DNA of 64,000 nt, taken from assembly GCA_030544235.1 (NCBI GenBank), contig CM060470.1, positions 28,365,598 through 28,429,597 on the forward strand. The letters run 5' to 3'. Below are positions 42,361 through 53,475 of this stretch, piece by piece. The stretch comes from Lepturacanthus savala. Taxonomy: Eukaryota; Chordata; Actinopteri; Scombriformes; Trichiuridae. The translations under genes and the position numbers were made by a program. The notes beneath the pieces are model-generated. The model had not been told where the DNA came from. It was given only the letters and a program-made list of their open reading frames with translations, and ran no database searches. Positions within the stretch are counted from its first letter, which is position 1. The number at the start of each line of letters is the position of its first letter.

Positions 42361-42529
42361 TTTGCATCCAGAGGAAACCGGAGTCGGCTTGGCTGTCGCC
42401 TAGCAACCGTTATCAAGTGAGGAAAGTGTACAGAGAGAAAGCCAGAAGTTCATGATGAAAGTGATCGAGTAAAGAGATGTAGTAAAGAAGTGAACATGGA
42501 GTTGTAACAGTGCTGCTGTCTGACTACAG
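42361..42529 (+). promoter_or_regulatory. Candidate promoter and 5' UTR exon of the NHL gene with RFX X-box
   Basis: GTCGCCTAGCAAC at 42395-42407 fits the RFX X-box GTNRCC-N(0-3)-RGYAAC with a one-base spacer. It is followed by GC-richer sequence and a consensus donor CTACAG|gtaaga at 42529. ATGs in the segment open only very short frames (ending at TAA), consistent with a leader. Linking it to the coding exon at 46431 is inference: same strand, next gene downstream and no competitor. Confidence 0.45.
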
Positions 42530-45500
42530 GTAAGATACACTGATGGTTTTATATTTCTACTAATTTACTAATACTAATACTAATATTATACTAATCTTAA
42601 AGCCCTACTACACCTCTCAAAAACAGGTTTTCTTCTTGATCTTTTGAATTGAATTGAATTGAATGATTGACCTTCACTGCAGAGGTTTTATTGCTTTTAT
42701 TGCTCATGCTTTTGGTTTAAGGACCTTGAGTATGATTTGTGACATCACAACTAGCCAGTATGCACCTTACCAAAGTTTACATTGGAATACCAAGGACACA
42801 CACACATACACACTGTGAATGGACATCTTTTGTTCAGCTTTTAAAATATATGATTGTATATAATATCAATAGTTACATGTTTAGAAGTTTTTTTTATGGA
42901 AACACGAGTACATGTAATTTTAAAAATATGAATAAGGTAATTTGACTATTTTGTGGAAATGCCAAATCTGAATTCAAATAAAAAAATGACAAATTCAAAA
43001 ATATTTTAAAATATTGTTTTATTGATTTTTTTTTTACTTTTCTTGATTTAATTACAATTGTGTATGAAAAAAAACCTGCTCATAATGTGTTCATAATTTT
43101 AGTGATCATCTTTAAATCCTAGTCAGAGTCTTAAAGAGAGACATGTAAATTGCTTATTACCTGTACTCAATTATTCCATGAACAAACACTGAGCAACTGG
43201 AGCCCCATCATCTATAATGTAGTTATGTAATGTGAGTAGAAACCTGGTCTGTTTACTGGCCTCAGGTGCATACACCTGCCACTTATCTCCAACAGAAATA
43301 ATTTGTCTGGCAGTGGAAGAAGAAACAAAATCCCCTCAATACTGACCTAAAACCATAAAATAAGGAGGTCACCTATATGCTAATGGAGACACAGGAGTTT
43401 ACAGTTTGTGGCGACACTTTCCCTGATGATCCATGAACTCCAGTGAATGGGGTTAATGTCCCTGAAAAGTGAAAATTAAAAATATTACAAGGTTTACATA
43501 ATATTATGTTAATCTAAAAGCAAGAAATAAAGACAAGTAATGTGGTACCCATAGTGCCCTGCACAGTTAGGTCACAGGAAGGGTTAAGGTTGGATTTAGA
43601 GGGGGAACTGGACTAAAATCAACCCACTATTGCACAGTGTTGACATATGGTAACAATTATTTATCTTAATTTTTCTAAAAAGCTGTGATATATATCTATG
43701 TTTTACAGTTAGGCTTGAAAAGGAGGCTTTTATTTTGAAGGATATACAATTTATGAGGTCATGTGACCAGTATATCCTGGTCATGGACATTTGACATGTG
43801 AGCTTCACTGTCTCACAACTGGAGGTTGTCTTTTATTCAGAATTTCAGAATATTTTTGTCAAACAAAAAAATGTAACTTGAATTTAATTCAATTTTGTCA
43901 TAATATTTTTTTTCCTAATTTTGTTGCCACAGGGCAACAATATGCAAATATGGAACATCCCTATTGCATAGCATGAAACTATTCTGAGACTGTGTTTTTT
44001 TTCTTATATTTCTTAAATATATCTAATAATATATCTATTATTTAGGCCATTTTAAGTCATGAAAACATCCAAACAGTTTTACCATGTCTAAGTAACATTT
44101 CATGCAATAGAGGGTTAAAACATGTACCAGATTGTGGTTAAAAATAGGATCTGTAGTTCAAATTGAGTTGTGATTATTTCTATTTCACCACTACTGACTT
44201 GCATGTTTTGTTTTCGTTCTTCTCTCACTTTTCTTCTTATCTAACATTTTCTTCATTGTTTCTAAACTGTGAAACATCACTGAATTCAACTATATTTATA
44301 GCTTTGACCTGTTACTCTCTTTTAGTTGAAAAAGGCTGAATGTGGTGGAAAGCAGCTTCAGGTTGGCCGATAGGGTGCATCATAACACTAAAAGAAAATA
44401 ATTCTAAATCAAGTGTAGCACAGAATGATTTAACTCACATTACATCAAGGCTTTACAGTTAATAGATTCTATCTGAAACATTTCTGTGTTCATGTCTCAG
44501 TGTATAGTAGATCCACAGAAAAAGAGGAAGTATTTCAAATACAATATCTTGTTTAAATAACAACCCACTGGAAACTGAAAAAGTACCAGTGAATTTTCTG
44601 GATCAGTTCTGTATATTATATTAATGAAAGATTAATCTTTCTTCATGTCAGGCTGTATTTCATTAACAAATAATAATCATGGCTTATGGTGTACATGATA
44701 TTCTAACCTCTAACCATTTTCACTCTATTGTAACTCAAGCACTGCTCTAATCATTTACAATCATTGTATAATCTCCATTGCATGTGCAAAAGACGCACTA
44801 TTGCATACTAGCTAGCATATTAGCTTTCTTTACATTCATTACAATGGAACCTATATTTTCCTGGCTCCACATTCACCAGCTGTGGCTGTAAACCTTCACG
44901 AATCTCAGAAATTACAATGCTGAAACTCTTCAGTTCTGAATCTGAGGGAGCATATTAAACCAAATAAAGCGTATTTGTAAAACACCAACTGATTTAAATC
45001 AATATTTTAGTGATTTGAGTCAATATTTTGTCCATTTTAGACTACATTTATTGTAGTAATTGTTCTTGTTAAGCCATGATAAACAGAATTGTTAGCAACC
45101 CTTTTGTTTGCCTTTCATCCCATTCTAAACATTTTAAATATAAATTAGGGGTAGCATAAATTTCCTGATTTATACCCAGTAAGAATGCTACTTTCTGTTT
45201 ATGATGTGGCAGCTCCACAGTGTTCCAGTATGATCACAATACATGACACAGAGGACAGACATCTTTCACTACCATTTCTCTCCAACACTTTGATCTGCTT
45301 ATGAATAAAATATCAAAGCGGGGTCTATTTGCAGAACTGGGGTGTTGAAAAGAACTGTTATGTTGACACTCGGAATGTCTCTTTACCTCCCACTCTCGTC
45401 TTCATGCTTCTGGCTGTCTGCCACCATCTGAAATGCTAATGGACTTCTTGGTGCAAAACTCATATCTTTCCACCTCCCTCAATTTTTGTTCTTTATGTCT

Positions 45501-46204
45501 TGTCTCTTTTATGGCTTCGTAACTGCTGCACCACCTTTCCATGAGAAGCAGTTTGCTTTTAAATCACTGCTGGCGTCAGTGATTAAAAAGGTGTGTGGTC
45601 TGCTGGGCTGAATTTGACTATGTGTTGTCTTGATGAATTTAGTCCATTGTTTTTTTTTTTTTTGCTAGTGTGCTGTCATTTTATTAAAGACTATATTACA
45701 AACTCTATTCTACAATAGTAGATGTAGTCTCAAAAAGTACTGATGATTCAGGATCAATTCTAAACTACAATTTATTTAACTACTGTAATTGGGCCATATA
45801 TGAATAGGAAAAACCTCAGGGCCTGTATCTAAGCCTTTTGGTTGATTTAAATTTATTGTGATGTCTCTAATATAGGACCAGGTCTGGAATTGAAATGAGG
45901 CCACAGTTAGAGACAGGCCTCTATTTCTATTTGAGCAAAACTGATTACTAATAGAATGGAGAAAAATTAGATTCTGTGTCTATTTAAATCAAATTAAAAT
46001 ACAAGGTTCATTTATTGAAAAAGTACAGGTACGTTACGGTATGCATAAACCACATTAACAGCATTACCAAAAGACAACTTACTGGTTTAGATAGCCTACC
46101 GCTTCTAGCTTTAACCATCCTTGAAAAAAATCCTCCATTTCTGTCTAACCTTTAGTTTCGTCCTTTTCTTCATCTCTCTCTGTAATCTCCTCATCACTCT
46201 ACAG
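42530..46204 (+). other. Presumed intron of the NHL gene (contents)
   Basis: No RING or B-box cysteine/histidine pattern or other coding exon is recognised. It contains MITE copy F and otherwise AT-rich DNA. A candidate acceptor (cactctacag) ends at 46204. Confidence 0.4.
43623..44114 (+). mobile_element. TTAA-type MITE, copy F (near full length)
   Basis: A 492-bp element: CCCACTATTGCACAGTGTTG at the left, CATGCAATAGAGGG at the right, then TTAA (44115-44118). The interior shares GGTCATGTGACCAG and TTTTACCATGTCTAAGTAA with the other copies. Confidence 0.75.
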
Positions 46205-46361
46205 CCTCTAGAACAAGCTCTGCAGCTGCCACGGTAACAACATTAACCTACCAGTGATTGTACTCATGATTTTGTTATTTACATGTGCATTCATTCTCCT
46301 TTTACCTTCATTATCTCTTCCCAAAGGAACTTAAAGTGAATGTTAAGAAAGAAGTAAAGAC

Positions 46362-46430
46362 CCATCCTTCCATCCATCCATCCATCCATCCATCTATCCA
46401 TCCATCCATCCATCCATCCATCCATCCATC
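46362..46430 (+). repeat. (CATC)n microsatellite adjoining start codon
   Basis: About 16 CATC units end directly at the proposed ATG (CATCCATCATG). It would lie in the 5' UTR, so length variation could alter the leader. Confidence 0.95.
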
Positions 46431-48362
46431 ATGTTTGTGGGAACTCCTGTGGGTAGCAATCCCAACTCTCCAATTCCAGTCCAGAGCCCTGGTCCTGACT
46501 GTGAGTTAGACAGCCATTCCCCTGCTTTCCTGCCTCAGTCCTCTTTATGCTGGGCAACACAGGCCTGGGGCGACCTTGCCCAGGCCGAGGCAGAGCTGCA
46601 TCGCCTGCAAGAGCTGCATGCAAGTAAGGCAGAATGTGTGAAGCGGGGTGTAGAGCGTGCCATCCTTGGAGCACGAAGAGAAGAGCGCCGCCTGCTGGAG
46701 AGGGTGGAGCAAGACCATCGGGACACTCAACAGAATCTGGAGCAGGTCCAGAGGGAGAACACGGCGGCAGCTCGGGTCACCCAATCCCTGTTGGACCAAA
46801 GGCTTCGAAAACTAGCTCTTCTTCAGCAGCAAATCCAGGAAGTGAGTCAGCAGTCACATCCCGCTCAGAGTGAGTCGAACCAGAACCTGTTGTTGAAGGA
46901 GGTCGCAGACTTCCTTCAACCCTGGGAAATCTCTGTTTCCTTAAAGAAAGTGAACTTTAAGCCCAGCTCCCAACCAAATGCTGTCGCCTTTGGAGATATT
47001 CGTGTGCAAGAACAAAGCCTCTGTCTCCGTGTCGGAGGCTGTGGGCCACAAGGACAGTTGTGTGCTCTCCATTCACAGGAGATGCAATGTGTGGATACAA
47101 GCCAGTGTGGTACTGGAGAAGAGCAAAACTCTCTAGGACAGGGTTGGACTTCACCAACAGGCAGGGTGGTCAGAAAGATTAGTCTCTCTACCCAGGGTGA
47201 TCTAGAATCAGAGCAAGACCCAACATTTTCCCCACCAAAGATTTGTCGTCAGCCTCCCAAGTTTGAACAGACTGACTGGGTTTCATCCCAGGATGAAGAA
47301 ACAGAATCAGCCTCTTTTGAGCCACAAAGGGAGAATGTATTCCTGGCTGTCCCTACAGTGGTAAAAAACATGGATATTGAAGGGAGAGAGCATCTGTATA
47401 GAATGAATAATAATGAAAAACCTTACTCTCCCAGAAACCAGAGGAAGCCACTTACTGTGGCCTCTGGACGGAAGCTGTCCCCATCACCTGAACGAAGACA
47501 GGGGCATGGTAAGATTGGTCACTGTTTGAGTTTAGACATCAAGGATGGAAACAAAGGTAAAGGGAATCAAGATTCCAATAGGAGATATCTTAGGTATGGG
47601 ACTGGTTCCCCAACATCTCCCAGGATGACTCCGAGAGAACATCCGACAAGCCAAAGCTGCCTAGACCTCACCTCCAGAGGCCGACCTCACTCTTGCCTCA
47701 GCCAGTCCTCTGATGAACACTCTTTAGGAACACTCGGTGACTCTGGCCGAGCACCATCCCCAACAGACAGTCTCGACTCCAGCTACACCTTCATCATTAG
47801 TCCATCTCATGAATACAGCATGAACAGAGGCTCTTTGAACTACAATTGCCGTCTATCAAAGTCTGCAGTGGACTTGACATACAAGACACGCCCAATGATA
47901 GGCAGTGGGATGAATGAGCACGTGGGAGTTTGGAGGGTGAAGTGTAAAAATTCCACTTCAACATCACCAACTCTCAGTAGGGGGCTGAGGGTCTCTGACA
48001 TGGGACAAGCTCTCTCATACCCAATACATCAAGTTCATAATACTCTGCACCAGCCACAGAAAAAAATTACAGTTGCTAACTCAAAACAACCCCTAGTGGG
48101 TAGATCTTTATCCATGTCTGTCATTGATGGATCCTCTCAAGAGACAAAGAGAAGCAGAGACGAGAGGGGGGAGATGGTCCTGGTGGAGTTAGAGGAAGAG
48201 GGAGATCCATTGCTGCCGGTATTCGACCCCAGAGGAGTTCATCTGATCAGACAATTTGGGAAACAGGGTTCGGGTCGTGCAGACCTTACTCTGCCAAGTG
48301 GTATCCATGCCACACCACAAGGCCAGCTCTTTATAGTGGACTGTGGGAATGCACGTGTTCAG
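46431..48362 (+). CDS. NHL gene coding exon 1 (coiled coil, linker, first blade)
   Basis: 644 codons ending CGTGTTCAG|gtatgtg. It contains the coiled coil, a KVNFKPSSQPNAVAFGDIRV segment near residue 175, clusters such as GSPTSPRMTPREHP and RAPSPTDSLDSSYTF, then FDPRGVHLIRQFGKQGSG opening the propeller. The open frame continues past the donor, but that extension is intron translation. Confidence 0.8.
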
Positions 48363-49860
48363 GTATGTGTTATGTTAAATGTCACTCTGACATACACAGT
48401 TGTGTTCAATATAACAGCAGTGTGTTTAAAAATGGGGGTAAACCAAAATCCTTATAATAATTTGTATTTTGGTGCATTTTGGTGCACTCATTTATATCCA
48501 AAATCAACCATGGATCAGTTTCTCAAAATACCTGAATATGTTGCCTTATGCTGAATAGAAAATACACTTACAATGTATGTTTACACACCAGTAAACCAGC
48601 AGCATCTTGGTTCCAGACCAAAAAAAATAAAGATCTGGATTGGCCAACCCAGTCCCCAAACCTTAATCCCATTGAAAATTTATGGGCTGACATCAAAAAT
48701 TGTGTTTCTGAGTTTCCAAAACCAAGTAATTCAGAAGAATTGTGAGGCTAAAATACCCGTTCATAGGAACCAGAATTTGGTCGACTCTATGCAACACAGA
48801 TGTGAAGCAGGTCTCAGAAACCATAGTCATAACAACTAAATATTACTGTAGTGATTCACAGGAATGCTAAACCCTGAAGATTTGTCCGTTTATACGGTAA
48901 ATATGTAAGTTTATAAAGAAAAATCAGACACTGCTACTTGTTTGAACAGTCTAATATTACTTTCAGGACCTCTTCAGGTATTGATATAGGATTTTGGCTT
49001 TACTCACGTTTTTAAACACACTGCTATTAGTTTGAACGCAACTGTAAATGCAATATGTGTACTTGAGCAAACTGATTTGCGATGATTTTAAAACTACAAT
49101 TTTAACTTTTAACCAGGTGACTGACCCTCGGGGAAATGTCCTCCAGCAAGTGACCTCCCCAACTTCTGATGGCTCTGCCCGAAGATGTAGAAACTATTTC
49201 GACATTGCTGTCAATTCTAAGGGTCTGATTGCAATAAGCTGTGCAGCAGAGCGTGCCCTGCTTGTGTTTAACCGGCATGGTCGCCTCCTCCAGACCTTTG
49301 GCGGGTCAGGTTTGGGCTCTGCAAAAGATGAGCTTGAGGCTCCCAGAGGTGTGACAGTAACAAGGCTGGATGAGTTCTTGGTAGCTGATATCCGGAAAGG
49401 TTCCCTCATTGCCCTAAAGCTTGAGCCTAAAACAGGCTCCCGTCTTGAGCGTACGGTGGTAACTGGTTTCCACCGGCCCTACTTGGTGGCAGCTTGCTTG
49501 AGCTCAGGCGTGGTAGCTGTGTCTGAAAGAGGCAATGAAACAGGTCGTGTGCCTTGCATCAAAGTACTAGACCTAAGCTGGAACACAGTAAGAATTCTAG
49601 GCGTGTGTGCTGGTCTGGGACCAGTCCTGGTCTGCCCCTGGGGCATCTGTATAGATACAGATGGAAGTGTCCTGGTAGCAGACTGGGGGGATGAACACAG
49701 AGTCCTGTTATACCCAGCACAGGGAGTGGGGAGGCCCATAGTAACCCAGGGTTTGAGTAGTCCACGAGGCCTGGCCCTGCTGCCTGAGGGCCACCTGACT
49801 GTGTCTGATAGCATGCACCACTGCATTAAGATTTACCAGTATAAAGCAACCCAGGCCTAG
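46431..49860 (+). CDS. TRIM32-like NHL-repeat protein (two coding exons, 891 aa)
   Basis: Exons 46431-48362 and 49117-49860 join in phase at NARVQ|VTDPRG (GTTCAG|gtatgt, aaccag|GTGACT). Residues about 48-140 form a coiled coil (ELHRLQELHASKAEC, RREERRLLERVEQDH, LLQQQIQEVSQQ). Residues about 150-590 are mostly Ser/Pro-rich and low in order. From about 598 six NHL-type blades follow, from LPSGIHATPQGQLFIVDCGN through PWGICIDTDGSVLVADWGDE to SDSMHHCIKIYQYKATQA. The C-terminal wording resembles TRIM32 more than TRIM2/3. TRIM-NHL proteins are usually E3 ligases, but no RING or B-box is visible, so ligase activity is not supported. The start ATG follows stops in frame; an alternative acceptor at about 46537 exists. 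Exact orthology is unknown. Confidence 0.82.
48394..49044 (+). mobile_element. Tc1-like element, copy 2, with transposase remnant
   Basis: Inverted ends ACAGTTGTGTTCAATATAAC and TGCTATTAGTTTGAACGCAA then CTGTA. Inside, DWPTQSPNLNPIENLWADIK (about 48640-48700) is the Tc1-family catalytic C-terminal block. The upstream transposase is missing. It fills almost the whole intron of the NHL gene. Confidence 0.85.
49117..49860 (+). CDS. NHL gene coding exon 2 (blades 2-6)
   Basis: 247 codons plus TAG. It shows NHL-type strands FDIAVNSKGLIAISC, APRGVTVTRLDEFLVADIRK, RPYLVAACLSSGVVAVSERG, CPWGICIDTDGSVLVADWGD and SSPRGLALLPEGHLTVSD. The domain probably binds protein or RNA partners. Confidence 0.9.
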   Translation: MTDPRGNVLQQVTSPTSDGSARRCRNYFDIAVNSKGLIAISCAAERALLVFNRHGRLLQTFGGSGLGSAKDELEAPRGVTVTRLDEFLVADIRKGSLIALKLEPKTGSRLERTVVTGFHRPYLVAACLSSGVVAVSERGNETGRVPCIKVLDLSWNTVRILGVCAGLGPVLVCPWGICIDTDGSVLVADWGDEHRVLLYPAQGVGRPIVTQGLSSPRGLALLPEGHLTVSDSMHHCIKIYQYKATQA

Positions 49861-50515
49861 AAATCTAGTCTACTAGAGAAGTCTAGTGAGTACAGACATA
49901 AATAATATATTTTTAAAACTCCTAGAGCAAAAGAAGCATTTTTTTCACTTCTAAGGCCTCATATCCTCATGTCTGAATCTTTTGTCTGAAACCATACATA
50001 CATTCACTAGGCTCTCATGGTCTTGTGAGTTCTATATCTAGGGTAAGGCATCCACAGTGCATATCCAAGGAGGGTCGAAGTATGCAAGTGAATCCCTTTC
50101 TGCATGACTCCACTCTGCTTTGAAATGACACATATACAGAGAATTTCCAGGCATCTACCACTGCAAATGAACCTGTAATGGTGCAGTTGAAATGAAAATG
50201 CACACTGCTTAGTGTGATTTAGTTTGATTTAGTATAGCTGCTGCTGCTTAACTGTTCAGGTTAATGATTTCTTATTGATAAGGCCTTCACCCTCCAGGAC
50301 ATGTCACCTGTTGTCATAGTTTATTCCTGTTTTTGAGCTGCTGATCTGCAGAGATGGACACTGACTCCTACTCCATGTTCATTCACCACCACAAATGGAG
50401 GACAGTATCTCAGCCCCTAATAATACATGTTTGAAATTATCTTCAATGTTATAAATAGAAAGAGGTTAGTCATTTTTCTCATGAGGACACTGTAATCCTT
50501 CAAAGCAAATAAATC
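49861..50515 (+). terminator. NHL gene 3' UTR with candidate poly(A) signal
   Basis: AATAAA at 50508-50513 (GCAAATAAATCC) is the first canonical hexamer, about 650 nt after the stop. Confidence 0.4.
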
Positions 50516-53254
50516 CTCAAAATATAATATTTATTGTTGTCCCAACAGCAAAACTCTTGTATATTGCTATAGTCTAAAACAATCCCTAAACAGTAACAAG
50601 AAATAGTCAGAGTTGAAATAGACATGAAACAGAAAATTTTCAAATACTGCTTTAATGTGAATGTAAAACTAATTAGAAAACATTATTCACTGTCAGTACT
50701 AACAATTTTCTTTTTTTTTTACTTTTACTAATTGTTAACAAAAAAACATTTTATTAAACATTTTAATACTTAACTATAAATAATTAATTATAAAGTCTGA
50801 TGTATGTAATATTTATTAGTATTTTGTTTTTTCATTGTGACATTGGTGACTTTTTAGTTAAGTACGTGTTTGGAGTGATATTTTAGATTACGCTATGACA
50901 TACACAGGTACACAGATATGAGACAAGTTGGTTTAATATGTTATCATTATGTCATTATAGACTAGGAAGGGAGATTATTATGTTCAACATAATAAAATAT
51001 GTTTTTTTCCAGTAAAATCTACTGTTTTGATGACTTGCATGTTAGCAAATAAAAACGGGTCAAATTGAGTCTTTTCATTGTGATCTTTTTATTAATATGA
51101 GAAATAATATGATGAGAAATACAATGGTGGAGACTCAACATTAAAAAAATATAATTAAACATTATCAAGATTACTAATATGGAACGCTACAGACACATTT
51201 TACTTAATCTTTTGTGGCTTTTGAAAAATATTTTAGTTAATATGTGTATGGAACCACTTTCAATATTCCTTTATATGACTATTCCATTGATCATTATATT
51301 AATTGTCATTTCTAGATCACCTTATATCATTTATATTCTGTAGGCCTGTGATACAATGAATGTCAAAATCTGAAAAACACAACTAAAATTAAATGATAAT
51401 GTTGATAAAAAGGAATCATCACAATCTGATGCTGCACATAGAGAAAGAACTGAAGGAAGAACGTCTCGGACAAGTGAAGAACAACCTAAGGGCTTTATTC
51501 ACATTTTCAGTCAATTTCCTACACATGGAACAGATTTATTCTTCCACAGATGAAACACCCCCTCATCTACTAATCAGCATCTTCATTCTCAAAGCTGCCT
51601 TCACACCTTGGAAACGTGCTCAGATTGCCCACAGAACATGGAAGTCACTGCCAATCACTACATTTTGTCTAATTGTCTAATTCTACCATCTCTTTGAACA
51701 GTTGAGATGGTAATGTAAGAAAATAGCCTGATATCCAGCTGGCATTATTAAAGGATTTGTAACATCACAAACAGTTTGGAGCCAATCGTTGTGCAGTAAA
51801 CAACTTTTAAGTGTGATGTGGGAACCTGAAGCTTCCAGAGGACAAACACTGGGACTTAACAGTGAAACAGAAGACAGCTTGTGTCGGGTTAATTTCAGTT
51901 CTGAAATTAAATGCATTTGCACATTTATTCTACAATGTTTAATGAGGGAAGAGTATATGCCACAAACAAGATGATTGAACTTGTTTTTTTTAAATCAGAT
52001 ACATTATTATTTAAGGTGAGTATTATATATATCATATAAGAGTCGGTAACAATACTGTTATATGGTGTAACCGTAAAAACTTGGTACCAGATAGTTTAAC
52101 TCATACATATGACTGTCAATTTTCCCTTGGAGACAATATACATTATGTAATATAAATATTATATAAAAGATCTGGGGGCTGCAGAGACAGCTCTGATATC
52201 AGCAGCAGAAAAACTGCATTTCCTTCTCTGCAGAGTAAATCTTCCTGTTTTCCAAACGTTCCTGTTCCTGTTCCTCAGTTTCTGGAGCTGAGACCTTCCC
52301 TCTGACCGACTTTAGGCTCCTTTCACAAACCTCAGATTGCTTCCAGATCATTTCTTTTTTCTCTCTCTCTTTCACCTATCACACATTCATTTTCCTAATC
52401 ACCACAGCTGCAGCACAGAATGAGTTACAGCAAGGAAGGAAACTGTAAAACTTATTTAGCAGTTGATTGGCTTGCAAATAGACTGTGTTGAATTAGATGT
52501 ATTATACATATCCAAGTAAAATAGAATGTCATTACCTTAAACTGCTGTATTTATTGATGTTATGGCTTTAATTTGCACTTGAGCTGTGGCGGAATAATAA
52601 TGGAAGTGACTGTTTTTTTCAAAATAAAAAGTCTAAATGGCTTGAGTCTGTTTCTTTTTGAATTAATTGCATGTTCTTTAGTCTCTATACACCTGTCAAC
52701 ACCTTCAACACCTTTATCTTTTGGATCCTATCAAGGAAGGCATGAGATGCTGTGTTTCAAATACACACAAACACATTTCTGAATTTCTTTGGTACTAACC
52801 TTACATGCAGGCAGTTTGGTTTCTTCAGAGGGGTTGAAGCAGAGTGGATGAACCTTGCTGACCTTTCCACATCAGCCTCATAAAAGCAGGAACACAGCTA
52901 TCAGCAGAACACTGGAGGAGACGACTCGGCCATGAACAGAACGGCTACGACATATTACACACGGCTGTTTCTCTGACAACAATTACTGCTGCATTAAAAT
53001 AAAAATCCATGCAGAAAATAAAGAAAAATGCTCACCAGAGTGGAACAAATGCAGGGGAGAGTGAAGAGCTTTGAATGGAAAACACAGGATTGACATCTGT
53101 CATTGACATGGGTTCGACCAAATCACTTAACACATGGTGCAGCAAAAAAAAATGCAAAAATGCTAAATCCATTTTCTTATGATCCTGTGTTCCTGTTAAT
53201 AAATGTTTTAGAAAAACTCATATTTATATATAAAAATCCCTGTGTTTTCATGAG

Positions 53255-53475
53255 TGAGCAGCTTTTGCCGTAATGACACTTCAGTTTAGGAACAGTCGTC
53301 CAGTTAGTTTTTACTCTGCTGACACTGTTTCTGCTTTTAAATCTTATTTGAAGACATATTTTAGACTTGCCTTTCACCTGATGACTAGTTTTATTAGTTT
53401 ATATAAAACAGCCCTTTTAGGGTTAGAGCCTTTTTTGCTCCTTGCATGAAAAGTGCTATATAAATAAAATGATTA
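53255..53475 (+). mobile_element. LINE-like 3' end remnant
   Basis: Ends GCATGAAAAGTGCTATATAA then ATAAAATGATTA, a typical fish L2-type tail. Preceding bases (CTTTTAAATCTTATTTGAAG, AGACTTGCCTTTCACCTGAT) resemble the last codons of a LINE reverse-transcriptase ORF. Confidence 0.55.

Noticed and set aside
48363..48554. Continuation of the NHL gene exon 1 frame past residue 644
   Set aside because: The donor CAG|gtatgt and the in-phase exon at 49117 restore the NHL propeller; the extension is Tc1 element sequence.
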